Below, one piece after another: positions 63,831 to 64,000 of a DNA stretch of 64,000 nucleotides. The position numbers and the translations under genes are program-made. Source of the DNA: Streptomyces sp. NBC_00459 (GTDB lineage: Bacteria > Actinomycetota > Actinomycetes > Streptomycetales > Streptomycetaceae). The DNA is taken from assembly GCF_036013955.1 (NCBI RefSeq), contig NZ_CP107903.1:8556001-8620000 (forward strand). The letters run 5' to 3'. The notes below the pieces were generated by a model. That model did not search any database. It was not told the DNA's origin and saw only the letters and a program-made list of their open reading frames with translations. Position 1 is the first letter of the stretch; every line of letters begins with the position of its first letter.

Positions 63831-64000
63831 ATGAGATATCGCACCAGACTGACGGCCCCTGCGGCAGCCCTGCTCGGTACGGCGGCGGCCACCACCCTGG
63901 CCCCCTCGGCCCACGCGGCGTCCGGGAGCACGTCCAGGGCGGCTTCGGGGACAGAGGCCGCCGCCCCGGGCCCCGAGACCCTCGGTGACCCCGTCTACCC
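63831..64000 (+). CDS. N-terminus of a secreted protein (partial), possibly an M1-type peptidase
   Basis: The first 56 codons of a gene that runs off the right edge. MRYRTRLTAPAAALLGTAA then TTLAPSAHA-A is a Sec signal peptide, followed by an Ala/Ser/Thr/Gly-rich linker. The last visible residues, ETLGDPVYP, resemble the GDPYFP segment that opens the catalytic region of secreted Streptomyces M1-type peptidases, but too little is present to be firm. It is divergent from icd, with no strong ribosome binding site. Confidence 0.6.
   Translation, partial: MRYRTRLTAPAAALLGTAAATTLAPSAHAASGSTSRAASGTEAAAPGPETLGDPVY

Overview
The window is high-GC actinobacterial DNA, almost certainly Streptomyces. 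Evidence: strong G/C bias at third codon positions, many GTG starts, chains of ATGA/GTGA stop-start overlaps, two large ATP-binding LuxR (LAL) regulators, a paralogue of the CseA/CseB/CseC envelope-stress set, RRHIDL-type leader peptides, monomeric isocitrate dehydrogenase and a dispersed intergenic repeat typical of this genus.

Layout. 1-550: the end of an amidohydrolase gene and a small partner. 597-15855: a cyclitol/inositol catabolic region. iolC, an IolJ-position aldolase, iolB, iolD and a GntR regulator run leftward. Divergently, a sugar ABC transporter (binding protein, permease, single-domain ATPase), a TIM-barrel isomerase and a frameshifted inositol-dehydrogenase-like gene run rightward. 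A second leftward operon (PhyH-type dioxygenase, SDR, IolG) faces a LacI regulator. 15979-20400: another Gfo/Idh/MocA oxidoreductase faces a second LacI regulator across paired TGGACCGGTCCA-type operators, followed by hydroxyquinol 1,2-dioxygenase and maleylacetate reductase. 20462-22773: YceI-like, NPP1-like and excalibur proteins.

22940-27160: a tRNA-Pro(GGG) followed by a decayed region. A Sel1-repeat gene is split by an IS982-type element, which has itself been hit at its flanking CTAG by an IS701-type element; removing both restores the reading frame. 27457-29883: lipoprotein, response regulator and sensor kinase resembling cseA-cseB-cseC but with no sigE. 30115-38747: an unknown secreted protein, a LAL regulator, a sedolisin protease, and a two-subunit molybdenum hydroxylase. 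39075-44318: a sigma factor, poorly understood small ORFs, two RRHIDL leader peptides, a GST-like protein and two flavin monooxygenases that look like a sulfur-scavenging set.

44453-53191: a secreted-type metalloprotease, a second LAL regulator, then the most interesting locus. A TPR-CHAT protease is divergent from an operon of a cytoplasmic-looking subtilase, an ECF-like sigma factor and a very acidic protein. By analogy with TPR-CHAT/sigma systems such as type III-E craspase loci, I infer a protease-controlled transcriptional switch; this is not demonstrated by sequence alone.

53253-61215: a complete peptide/nickel-type ABC transporter operon, a proline-iminopeptidase-like hydrolase and a FadR-type GntR regulator; a chimeric remnant ORF sits between the two ATPase genes. 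61359-63578: monomeric NADP-isocitrate dehydrogenase with 22-bp-phased repeats upstream. 63831-64000: start of a secreted protein, possibly an M1 peptidase.
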